Shown piece after piece: positions 17,465 to 24,996 of a stretch of DNA of 64,000 bases. The position numbers and the translations under genes are program-made. Under the pieces are notes generated by a model, which worked only from the letters and a program-made list of their open reading frames with translations, ran no database searches and was not told the origin of the DNA. The DNA is taken from positions 264,503-328,502 of the forward strand of contig CAWJXS010000023.1 of NCBI GenBank assembly GCA_963846885.1, in the 5' to 3' direction. Origin of the DNA: RPQJ01 sp963846885. Lineage in GTDB: Bacteria; Pseudomonadota; Gammaproteobacteria; Steroidobacterales; Steroidobacteraceae. Positions within the stretch are counted from its first letter, which is position 1. Every line of letters starts with the position of its first letter.

Positions 17465-18166
17465 ATGCGTCGGATGGTTCGTTTGGTGATTCTGGGTCTG
17501 GCGATGTTTTGTGGGAGCCTCGCTGCGGACGGGGTCCAGGTATCCACGCCGTCCGCGGTGCCGGTCGAGCAGGAGCCGGCGCATCGGCTCGTGCTGCAGA
17601 ACGAGTACGTGCGCGTTTTCGAGGTCTGGTTGGCGCCTGGCAACGAAACGCTCTGGCACGTGCATCGTCACGATGGCGCGTCGGTACGACTGGGGGACGC
17701 GACCATCGAAGACCAGCCGATGGACGGGACGGCCGAAACCTTCGGTCTGCGTCGGGGGCAGGTCACTTACGGTGCGACACCGGCGGCGCGCACGCATCGC
17801 GTCCGAAACGTCGGTGAGACTCCCTTCCACATCGTCTACATCGAATTGCTAAGCCCGCCTGGAGTCAATGCTGATCGCGCCGATGAACCCGCCGCGGACC
17901 CTCGCGTAGTCCTCGAGAGCGAGCGCGTGCGCGCGCTGCGGCGGATCCTGGCGCCCGGCGAATCGACGGTCATGCATGTGCATGCTTCAAGGGGCGTGGG
18001 CGTGCCCGTGACATCGGGTCGGCTGGAAATCTCCGGTCCCAACGGCGTAACGAAAGTCATCGAGGCGAAGGCGGGCGCGGTGCAATGGCTTGAGCCGGGA
18101 ACTACACACCAGCTCAAGAACGTCGGCGAAGCTCCGATCGAAATCGTCGACGTCGAACTAAAGTAG
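17465..18166 (+). CDS. Exported double-cupin protein of unknown role
   Basis: The 233-residue product begins with a signal peptide (MRRMVRLVILGLAMFCGSLAADG). Two beta-rich segments follow that look like duplicated cupin folds. The first has WHVHRHDG near residue 60 and the second MHVHASRGVG near residue 170; the His-x-His pairs could bind a metal. The two halves share the pattern RLVLQNEYVRVFE / RVVLESERVRALR, which indicates an internal duplication. GGGGGAAAG precedes the ATG. No enzyme function can be named. It lies between the two paralogous TPR genes. Confidence 0.75.
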   Translation: MRRMVRLVILGLAMFCGSLAADGVQVSTPSAVPVEQEPAHRLVLQNEYVRVFEVWLAPGNETLWHVHRHDGASVRLGDATIEDQPMDGTAETFGLRRGQVTYGATPAARTHRVRNVGETPFHIVYIELLSPPGVNADRADEPAADPRVVLESERVRALRRILAPGESTVMHVHASRGVGVPVTSGRLEISGPNGVTKVIEAKAGAVQWLEPGTTHQLKNVGEAPIEIVDVELK

Positions 18167-18208
18167 CAGAAGGCTTCCTGAGCGTGGCATGGCCGGTGGG
18201 CTCGACCG

Positions 18209-18325
18209 TGGCCCGCTGCGGAAGCGGGCGTTCCGCGGCACGCGTGACGTTGGGCCGCTGTTGAAGCGGGGCGTTCCGCCGCACGCGTGACGTTGGGCCG
18301 CTGTCGAAGCGGGGCATTCCGCCGG
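18209..18325. repeat. 43-bp tandem repeat, 2.7 units
   Basis: Units at 18209-18250 (42 bp), 18251-18293 (43 bp) and a partial third at 18294-18325 share GGCCGCTG ... GAAGCGGGGC ... TTCCGC and, in the first two, CACGCGTGACGT. The third unit runs into the left arm of repeat copy B. The interval has no coding signal. Confidence 0.85.
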
Positions 18326-18384
18326 TTCCCCCGGAGCGCGTGTCTGCCTTTCCAAGCGGAGGGGGAATCGGCGGCATGCCCCGC
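18309..18384. repeat. Core-in-hairpin repeat, copy B
   Basis: Arms of 24 bp with two mismatches (18309-18332 and 18361-18384) enclose a 28-base core (18333-18360) that differs from copy A at one base. The arm sequence is unrelated to that of copy A. It sits between the cupin gene and the convergent TPR gene. Confidence 0.9.
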
Positions 18385-18432
18385 CTATGCACCCCGCCAT
18401 GCACTTCGCCTTGCGCGCCCCAGGCACCCAAG

Positions 18433-18467
18433 AAAAAGGCCCCGCAGAACGCGCCTGCGAGGCCTTT
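18433..18467 (-). terminator. Intrinsic terminator of the leftward TPR gene
   Basis: On the minus strand the stem AAAGGCCTCGCAG pairs with CTGCGGGGCCTTT with one mismatch and is followed by T residues. It lies 40 bases beyond the stop of the TPR gene at 18507. Confidence 0.8.
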
Positions 18468-18506
18468 CTGATCCGGCAAACTCGCCGGACTGGGGCGGTT
18501 GCTGGC

Positions 18507-19793
18507 TCAGCCGCCAGTTGCAGGCGCGGCCGCTGCCGCTGGCGTCGCCGCCGTGTCGAGCTTCAGCTTCCACAACCTGGCGAGATCCGTGAGGCCCGGG
18601 GCCTTGACGGCGTCGAACGCGGCACGTGCTTCGGCCAGCTTGCCGAGGCGCGAGTTGGCGATGCCCGCAAGCATGTTCGCGTCATCGATGTCGGCGACGC
18701 CGCCCTTGGCCAGGCCTTTCTGGATTGCATCGACAGCGTTGGCAAAATCGCCCGCGCTGAAATAGAGCTTGCCGATGGCGACCATCTGGTTGCCCGTCTT
18801 CGCAGCCGCGAGTTGCGCCGCCGCGGTGCCCACTTCCTTGGCGTCGGCCGCTGCGCCGGTGCGTGCACGCTCGAGTTCGGCCTGGGCGCGCGACTTCGAC
18901 TCCCCCTGGAAGACATTGGCCGACATCCCGCGCTCCAGAACCTGCTTGGCTTCGTTCGGGAAGCCGCCGGCCACGAGCGTGGTGCCCATCTCGGCGAACT
19001 CCTCGCCCTTGTCGAGGGTTTCGGTGTCGTTCATGAGGCGATACAGCGCACGCAGGGCGCGTTCGTCCTTGGTGCGGTACAGCTGCGCATTCAGCAGGTC
19101 TTCCCAGTACTTCGCCGCCGGGTAATTGCGCACCAGGCCCTCGAGCGACCGGATGATGCCGGGCTCATCCTTCAGTTCGTAGTTCGCGCGCAGGGCGAGG
19201 AGCAGCGCGGGCTCCGAGGGCTTCGCACTCGAGGCCACGAGCTGCTCGGCAGCCTCCTTGGCGCCCTTGAAGTCGTCGGACAAGTAGCGTGCCTGGGCCA
19301 GGCTCAGCGCAATCTCTGCGTCGCCGGGATTGAGCTTCATGTACTCGGTGCCGCTCGCGATGGCCTTCGCGTACTCCTTGTTCTGCAGGTTCATCTGCGT
19401 CAATGCGCGCAGGCGCTGCGCCTTGTCGGCTTCGGGCACCATGCCCGTGGCGAGCGAGCGCTCGAGGATTTCGGCGGACTTCACGTAGTCCTTCTTCTGC
19501 AGATAGATGTACCAGCCGAGTTCGTCCACCATGAACGCGTCATAGGGGGTCTTCGGCTCGACTGCCTGCGCGGCCTGGATGTGCACCAGCGCCTCGTCCC
19601 AGTTCTTGGCCGTCATCGCGTTCTGCGCCGCAACCAGCGGCTTCTGCACAGCCGGGCTCAGCTTCTGCTTCGGCGCAGCCTTTTCCTTTTCGGCTGCGAC
19701 GGCCACCGACACGGGCAGTAACGCGCCCGCGACGACGCCGGTCAGACCGGCCGCGGCAAGGGCAGCCATCAACACGAGGTTCGCTTTTTTCAT
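18507..19793 (-). CDS. Exported TPR protein, paralogue of the 16048-17265 product
   Basis: This protein of about 428 residues has a signal peptide (MKKANLVLMAALAAAGLTGV ... VAVAA), a helical TPR-like body and an Ala/Pro-rich tail. Throughout it aligns with the rightward TPR gene: LYFSAGDFANAVDAIQKGLAKGGVADID here against MYFSAGDYTNAAAALQKAIAKGGVTDLD there (compared in segments). The second of two adjacent ATG codons is used because GAGAGG is better spaced from it. The pair must come from an inverted duplication around the cupin gene or from independent copies. Confidence 0.85.
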   Translation of the reverse strand: MKKANLVLMAALAAAGLTGVVAGALLPVSVAVAAEKEKAAPKQKLSPAVQKPLVAAQNAMTAKNWDEALVHIQAAQAVEPKTPYDAFMVDELGWYIYLQKKDYVKSAEILERSLATGMVPEADKAQRLRALTQMNLQNKEYAKAIASGTEYMKLNPGDAEIALSLAQARYLSDDFKGAKEAAEQLVASSAKPSEPALLLALRANYELKDEPGIIRSLEGLVRNYPAAKYWEDLLNAQLYRTKDERALRALYRLMNDTETLDKGEEFAEMGTTLVAGGFPNEAKQVLERGMSANVFQGESKSRAQAELERARTGAAADAKEVGTAAAQLAAAKTGNQMVAIGKLYFSAGDFANAVDAIQKGLAKGGVADIDDANMLAGIANSRLGKLAEARAAFDAVKAPGLTDLARLWKLKLDTAATPAAAAAPATGG

Positions 19794-19884
19794 CATCAGC
19801 CTCTCGGGCAACAGGATCCTGGTGGCGCGCATTGTACCGCCGGCAGCGCCGTTCGTGGATTGGAGGCCGGTCGGCCTCCGGAGT

Positions 19885-20547
19885 TCAATCCGCCGGCCAT
19901 GCCGGGGTCCCGGCCGACAGCCCGGTGAGGTAGCGGGCGACCGTTTCCAGGGTCACGACCTCGGCGTACTTGGCCTGCAGGTCGAACAGGTTGGCTTCGT
20001 GCGGGGCGGGGTGACGGTCGCCGACGGCCTCGCGGACCACCCACGGGATGAAACCGTGCTGACAGGCGTCGAGCGCAGTGGCCCGGATGCAGCCGCTGGT
20101 GCTCACGCCGGCGATCAGCAGGGTATCGACGCCCAGGGCGGTGAGCGTGGGGGCGAGCGTCGTCCCGAAGAATGCGCTGGCGTACTGCTTGGTGATCACG
20201 GTTTCGCCCGGGGCGGGCTCGAGTGCCGGGTCGAAGCGCGCAAGCGCCGGGTCGGCCCCTTCGGCGAAGCATGCGAGCGCTGGCAGTTTGCGGAAGAAGA
20301 CCCCCCCATCGCGCCCGCTCGCCTGGAAGCGCACGTTCGTGTGCAGGACGGGAATACGGGCAGTCCGGGCCATCCGCAGCAACTGCGCCGCGTAATCCCG
20401 CGTCGTCTCGACCCCGGCATAGAGTGGCGAACCCGGCTGCAGGTAAGCCATGACGAAATCCACGATGATCAGCGCCGGCCGGCGCCCCGGCTCCAGTGCG
20501 CGGCCGAAGCCGCCACCCGCGTAGTTGTCTTCGAGGCTCGTCGTCAT
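19885..20547 (-). CDS. Isochorismatase-family cysteine hydrolase
   Basis: This 220-residue cytosolic hydrolase probably cleaves a C-N amide bond. The catalytic triad is visible as Asp30 (LIIVDF), Lys120 (VITKQYASAFFGT) and Cys153 (GVSTSGCIRATA). The family includes N-carbamoylsarcosine amidase and maleamate amidase. The KxxxSAFF pattern is closest to the carbamoylsarcosine-amidase-like branch, as far as motifs can tell. It starts six bases after the CoA transferase stop and shares its promoter. A second family member closes the opposite arm of the cluster (26912-27547). Confidence 0.87.
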   Translation of the reverse strand: MTTSLEDNYAGGGFGRALEPGRRPALIIVDFVMAYLQPGSPLYAGVETTRDYAAQLLRMARTARIPVLHTNVRFQASGRDGGVFFRKLPALACFAEGADPALARFDPALEPAPGETVITKQYASAFFGTTLAPTLTALGVDTLLIAGVSTSGCIRATALDACQHGFIPWVVREAVGDRHPAPHEANLFDLQAKYAEVVTLETVARYLTGLSAGTPAWPAD

Positions 20548-20553
20548 GACGCG

Positions 20554-21756
20554 TCAGATTACCTTGCGCGATTTCAGTTCGGCGTAGCGCTGGGCGGCCA
20601 GGCCGAGCACCTTGAGAAAGATCTCGTCATTATGCTGGCCCAGATCGGGGCTGGGGGAGTGCACTCCGCCGGGCGTCTCCGACAACTTCGGCGCGACGTT
20701 CTGCATCCGCAGGTCGCCGAAATCAGGGTGCGGCACGGTCACGATGGCTTCGCGCGCCTTGAAGTGCGGATCTTCGAGCATTTCGGGTGCGCGATAGATG
20801 AGGCCGGCAGGCACGCCGTGCTGGTCCATCAGGGCGAGCACCTCGCGCGTGGTGAGCGACTGGGTCCAGCGTTCGACCATGGCGTCCAGTTCCTGCTGGT
20901 TGGCGCCGCGCGCGCCGTGCGTGGCGTAACGCGGATCGGTGGCCAGGCCCGGCTGGCCCATCGCCTCGGTGAGGCGGCCGAAAACGGTGTCCTGGTTCGC
21001 AGCGATCAGCACCAGGCCATCGCTGGTCTTGTAGACGTTCGACGGCGCCACGTTCGGCAGGATCGCGCCGGTGCGCTCGCGGATGAAGCCCACCTTGTCG
21101 TATTCGGTGACGAGCGATTCCATCATGTTGAGCACGGCTTCGTAGATCGCCGAGTCGACCACCTGGCCGCGGCCGGTCTTGTGCCGGTGATGCAGGGCGG
21201 TGAGCGCGCCGATACAGGCGAACGTCGCGGCGAGCGAATCGCCGATCGAGATACCCATGCGGGAGGGCGGTGTCGACGGATCGCCGACCACGTAGCGCAG
21301 CCCGCCCATCGCTTCGCCGATCGCGCCGAACCCCGCCTGGCGCGAATAAGGGCCTGTCTGGCCGAACCCCGAAACGCGGATCATGATCAGCCTGGGATTG
21401 ATGGCCGAGAGTTCGGGCCAGCCGAGGCCCCACTTTTCCATCGTGCCGGGCCGGAAGTTTTCGAGCAGGAAGTCGGATTCGGCCACCAACGACTTGAGCA
21501 GTTCCTGGCCCTCGGACTGGCGCAGGTCGAGCGTGATGGCCTTCTTGTTGCGCGCCACGACGGGCCACCACAACGACTTGCCGTTGGCTTTTTCGCGGCC
21601 CCACACCCGCATGGGGTCGCCCTGGCCCGGGGGTTCGATCTTGATGACCTCGGCGCCGAAGTCGCCGAGCAGCTGGCCGCAGAATGGCCCGGCGAGCAGA
21701 GTGCCGAGTTCGATGACGCGCAACCCGGCTAGCGGGCCCGATGCGGGACGTGTCAT
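20554..21756 (-). CDS. CaiB/BaiF-type (class III) CoA transferase
   Basis: This 400-residue protein moves CoA between carboxylic acids. Family marks include LAGLRVIELGTLLAGPFCGQLLGDFGAEVIKIE (described in parts) at the N-terminus, NFRPGTMEKWGLG near residue 101, and the probable catalytic Asp173 in MGISIGDSLAATFA. It would activate the carbon skeleton processed by the neighbouring lyase. It reads away from the HMG-CoA-lyase-like gene across a 110-base control region. The substrate is unknown. Confidence 0.92.
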   Translation of the reverse strand: MTRPASGPLAGLRVIELGTLLAGPFCGQLLGDFGAEVIKIEPPGQGDPMRVWGREKANGKSLWWPVVARNKKAITLDLRQSEGQELLKSLVAESDFLLENFRPGTMEKWGLGWPELSAINPRLIMIRVSGFGQTGPYSRQAGFGAIGEAMGGLRYVVGDPSTPPSRMGISIGDSLAATFACIGALTALHHRHKTGRGQVVDSAIYEAVLNMMESLVTEYDKVGFIRERTGAILPNVAPSNVYKTSDGLVLIAANQDTVFGRLTEAMGQPGLATDPRYATHGARGANQQELDAMVERWTQSLTTREVLALMDQHGVPAGLIYRAPEMLEDPHFKAREAIVTVPHPDFGDLRMQNVAPKLSETPGGVHSPSPDLGQHNDEIFLKVLGLAAQRYAELKSRKVI

Positions 21757-21814
21757 TGGATCACCTTGTGTTCATGGGGAAGGGTTCTTAACCTTGGCCG
21801 TGCAGTCCCCGGTC

Positions 21815-21835
21815 AAATGTTATATTAATATACAT
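21815..21835. promoter_or_regulatory. AT-rich palindromic control site between divergent units
   Basis: AATG-T-TATATTAATATA-CATT contains a perfect 12-bp palindrome, TATATTAATATA (21821-21832), with complementary AATG/CATT flanks. In such GC-rich DNA this AT island inside a 110-base divergent gap is a likely operator for a small dimeric repressor and overlaps at least one promoter. No regulator gene lies beside it. Confidence 0.5.
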
Positions 21836-21866
21836 TAGCTAGGTTTCCCCTGCGACCGGAAGACCC

Positions 21867-22784
21867 ATGAGCGCTCACGTCGACGTCGTCGAAGTCGGTC
21901 CACGCGATGGCTTGCAGAGCGAGCCCCAGGCCGTGCCCACTGCGGTCAAGATCGAGTTCATTCAGCGTGCGCTGGCGGCGGGCAGCCGTCGGGTCGAAGT
22001 CACGAGTTTCGTGAACCCGAAGAAAGTGCCGCAGATGGCGGACGCCGAAGAAGTGCTGCGAGCGCTGGGCGCGCCGCCGGCCGGGGTTCATTTCATCGGC
22101 CTCGTGCTGAACCGCAGGGGATTCGAGCGCGCGGTGGCCGCCGGCTGCAACGAAGTCGGCATGGCGGTCGTGGCCAGCGACACGTTCAACCGTCGCAACC
22201 AGGGCGTCTCGACCGAAGAATCGATCGCCACGTGGCTCGACATTGCGCGCGAGGCCGAGCGCGCTGGCGTGCGCGCACAGGTCACCGTGTCAGCGGCGTT
22301 CGGCTGTCCCTTCGAAGGCGAGATCGCCGTGGACCGCGTAGTCGAAGTCGTGCAGCGTGTCGCGGATGCGCGGCCGTTCGAAATCGCGCTCGCCGACACC
22401 ATCGGCGTCGGCGTGCCCACGCAGGTCGGCGAACTCGTTGCGCGCGTGCGAGAGGCTGTTCCGGGCATCCCGCTGCGCTGCCACTTCCACAACACCCGCA
22501 ACACGGGCTTCGCCAACGTTTACGCTGCGCTGCAGGCCGGCGTGCGCACGTTCGACGCCAGCCTGGGCGGTATCGGCGGTTGTCCGTTTGCGCCGGCCGC
22601 GACCGGCAACATCGCCACCGAAGACCTGCTCTATCTTCTGCATCGCGCCGGCTACTCCACGGGCATTTCGCTCGACGCGGCGATCGAGACGGCCAAGTGG
22701 CTGCAGGAACAACTCGGGCGCACCGTGCCCGGCATGCTGGCCAAGGCCGGCGGATTTCCGCGGCCGACGATGGCGTCGGCCTGA
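21867..22784 (+). CDS. Hydroxymethylglutaryl-CoA lyase-like enzyme
   Basis: This 305-residue HMGL-family TIM barrel splits a 3-hydroxy-3-methyl-acyl-CoA-type substrate by retro-Claisen cleavage. The N-terminal EVGPRDGLQSE carries the catalytic Arg-Asp pair. EVTSFVNPKKVPQMAD, RCHFHNTRNTGFAN and the lyase signature GGIGGCPFAPAATGN with its Cys are all present. It is divergent from the CoA transferase and 26 bases before hyuA, so the acyl-CoA formed by the transferase may be its substrate. Whether that is HMG-CoA itself or a related thioester is open. Confidence 0.9.
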   Translation: MSAHVDVVEVGPRDGLQSEPQAVPTAVKIEFIQRALAAGSRRVEVTSFVNPKKVPQMADAEEVLRALGAPPAGVHFIGLVLNRRGFERAVAAGCNEVGMAVVASDTFNRRNQGVSTEESIATWLDIAREAERAGVRAQVTVSAAFGCPFEGEIAVDRVVEVVQRVADARPFEIALADTIGVGVPTQVGELVARVREAVPGIPLRCHFHNTRNTGFANVYAALQAGVRTFDASLGGIGGCPFAPAATGNIATEDLLYLLHRAGYSTGISLDAAIETAKWLQEQLGRTVPGMLAKAGGFPRPTMASA

Positions 22785-22810
22785 CGATTACGAACACTAC
22801 AGGTGACAGC

Positions 22811-24961
22811 ATGACTTACCGACTGGGCGTCGACGTGGGCGGGACTTTCACCGACCTGTTGCTGGTGAACGAGAAAACGGGGCAGACGTGGAAAGCCAAG
22901 GTTTCCTCCACTCCGCACGACCAGTCGGAAGGCGTGCTGCGCGGCATCGAGCGCGTCTGCGGTCTCGCCGCGATCTCTGCCGAGGAGATCGACCACGTCA
23001 TGCATGGCACCACTGTCGCGACCAACACGGTGCTGACCGGCACGGGCGCCCGCGTCGGTCTCGTCACGACCAAGGGCTACCGGCAGGTGCTGCAGATCGC
23101 GCGCAGTTTCGTGCCGGGCGGCCTTGGCGGCTGGGTGATCTACAACAAGTCGCTGCCGATGGCGCCGCTCGCTCTCACGATCGAGGCTGACGAGCGCGTC
23201 GGCTCGAAAGGCGACGTAGTCACCGCGCTCGACGAGACGAAGCTGCGCGGCGAGCTGCGCGCGCTCGGCGCGAAGAACATCGAGGCGCTCACGGTCTCGC
23301 TGATCAATGCGTTCGCGAACGACCAGCATGAGCGCCGCATCAAGGAGATCGCACAGGAAGTGCTGCCGGGCATTCCGGTCTCGCTGTCGTCAGAGGTGGT
23401 GCCCGAGATGCAGGAGTACGAGCGCACCGTGACCACGGTCGCGAACTCGTACGTGCGGCCGCGCGTGCAGAAGTACGTCAAGAACCTGCAGACCAAGCTC
23501 GAGGCCAAGGCGAAGCGCGTCAAGCTGCACATCCTGCGTTCCGACGGCGGTCTCGCCTCGGCGAAGTCGGCCGAGGATTTCCCCGTCAACCTGCTGATGT
23601 CCGGTCCTGCCGGCGGCGTGACCGGCGCGCTCTGGGGCGCGGTGCAGGCGGGTTTCCCGAACCTGCTCACGGTGGACGTGGGCGGTACGTCGACCGACGT
23701 CGCACTCATCATGGACGGCCAGCCGCGCCTGCGGCGTGAAACCACGGTGGGTGACGTCACCGTGCGTGCCTCCTCGGTCGACATCCGCACGGTCGGCGCG
23801 GGTGGCGGCTCCATCGCCCACGTGCCGGAGCTCACCGGCGCGCTGCGTGTGGGCCCGCAGTCCGCCGGCGCGGACCCGGGTCCTGCGGCCTACGGCAGGG
23901 GTGGCACGGAACCCACGGTGACCGACGCCAACGTCGTGCTCGGTTACCTGCCCGAGATGCAGAAGCTCGGCGGCGACATGGTGCTCGATCGCAAGCTCGC
24001 GCAGCAGTCCGTCGAAAAGATCGGCAAGGCGCTCGGCAAGACGCCCAAGGATGCCGCGCTCGGCATCTACAACATCGTCAACGAAAACATGGTGGGCGCG
24101 CTGCGGCTCGTCTCGGTCGAGCAGGGCCACGACCCGCGTGATTACGCGCTGATCGCTTTCGGCGGCGCCGGTCCGCTGCACGCCAACGCACTGTCGATCC
24201 TGCTCGGCTCCTGGCCGTCGATCATTCCCCCGGGTCCCGGCGTGCTGTGCGCACTGGGTGACGCCACGACGGCGGTTCGCGACGAGTCTTCGCGCACCTA
24301 TATCCGCAAGTTCTCCGAGACCTCGAAGGACGACATCCTCAAGCAGTTGAAGGCGCTGGCGGCCGATGCGGCCAAGGCGCTCGCTGGCGAGAAAGTCGCG
24401 GCCAAGGACATGGCGTTCGGCTACCAGGTGGACGTGCGCTACCACGGCCAGGGCCTGCGTCTCACGGTCGATGTCGACCTGCGGCGGCTCGAGAAAGAGG
24501 GCCTGGCGGCGATCTCGGGCCCGTTCGACGCAGAGCACACGCGGCTGTTCACGTTCGCGCTGCCGCTCGAGCACGAGTTCGTGGCCTTGCGCGCCGTGGT
24601 GCAGGGCAAGGGCATCAACGTCAAGCGCCAGGTCATTGCACGCGGCGGCGCCTCGCCCGCGGCGGCAGCCGTCGGCAAGCAGAAGGCCTACATGGTCGGC
24701 AAGGACTGCATCGCGACGGTGTACGACCGTGCGAAGCTCAAGGCCGGCAACCGCATCGCCGGTCCCGCGATCGTGATGGAGATGGACTCCACGTCCGTGA
24801 TCCTCCCCCGGCACCACGGCAAGGTGGATGCACACGGCAACATCCTGATCTACCCCGACGATTACCACGCGCCCCGGGCGAAGGCAGGCGCAGCAAAGCC
24901 GAAGGCGGCTCCCGCGAAGGTCAAGCGCACGGTCAAGAAGACCGTCCGCAAGGCCAAGTAA
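22811..24961 (+). CDS. hyuA: Hydantoinase/oxoprolinase subunit A
   Basis: The 716-residue ATP-using subunit has the actin-like phosphate motif GVDVGGTFTDLLL at residues 6-18. A second ATPase block follows (LLTVDVGGTSTDVALI near residue 290), then GPQSAGADPGPAAYGRGG. The last 30 residues are Lys/Ala-rich. With HyuB the family opens cyclic amides (hydantoins, 5-oxoproline, caprolactam) or carboxylates ketones. ATG 22811 is chosen by alignment to the family N-terminus; the frame is open upstream but overlaps the lyase gene. It is followed by hyuB after 35 bases. Confidence 0.92.
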   Translation: MTYRLGVDVGGTFTDLLLVNEKTGQTWKAKVSSTPHDQSEGVLRGIERVCGLAAISAEEIDHVMHGTTVATNTVLTGTGARVGLVTTKGYRQVLQIARSFVPGGLGGWVIYNKSLPMAPLALTIEADERVGSKGDVVTALDETKLRGELRALGAKNIEALTVSLINAFANDQHERRIKEIAQEVLPGIPVSLSSEVVPEMQEYERTVTTVANSYVRPRVQKYVKNLQTKLEAKAKRVKLHILRSDGGLASAKSAEDFPVNLLMSGPAGGVTGALWGAVQAGFPNLLTVDVGGTSTDVALIMDGQPRLRRETTVGDVTVRASSVDIRTVGAGGGSIAHVPELTGALRVGPQSAGADPGPAAYGRGGTEPTVTDANVVLGYLPEMQKLGGDMVLDRKLAQQSVEKIGKALGKTPKDAALGIYNIVNENMVGALRLVSVEQGHDPRDYALIAFGGAGPLHANALSILLGSWPSIIPPGPGVLCALGDATTAVRDESSRTYIRKFSETSKDDILKQLKALAADAAKALAGEKVAAKDMAFGYQVDVRYHGQGLRLTVDVDLRRLEKEGLAAISGPFDAEHTRLFTFALPLEHEFVALRAVVQGKGINVKRQVIARGGASPAAAAVGKQKAYMVGKDCIATVYDRAKLKAGNRIAGPAIVMEMDSTSVILPRHHGKVDAHGNILIYPDDYHAPRAKAGAAKPKAAPAKVKRTVKKTVRKAK

Positions 24962-24996
24962 CCGCTAACCGCCCAACGCATTCCGGAGATACGCAC

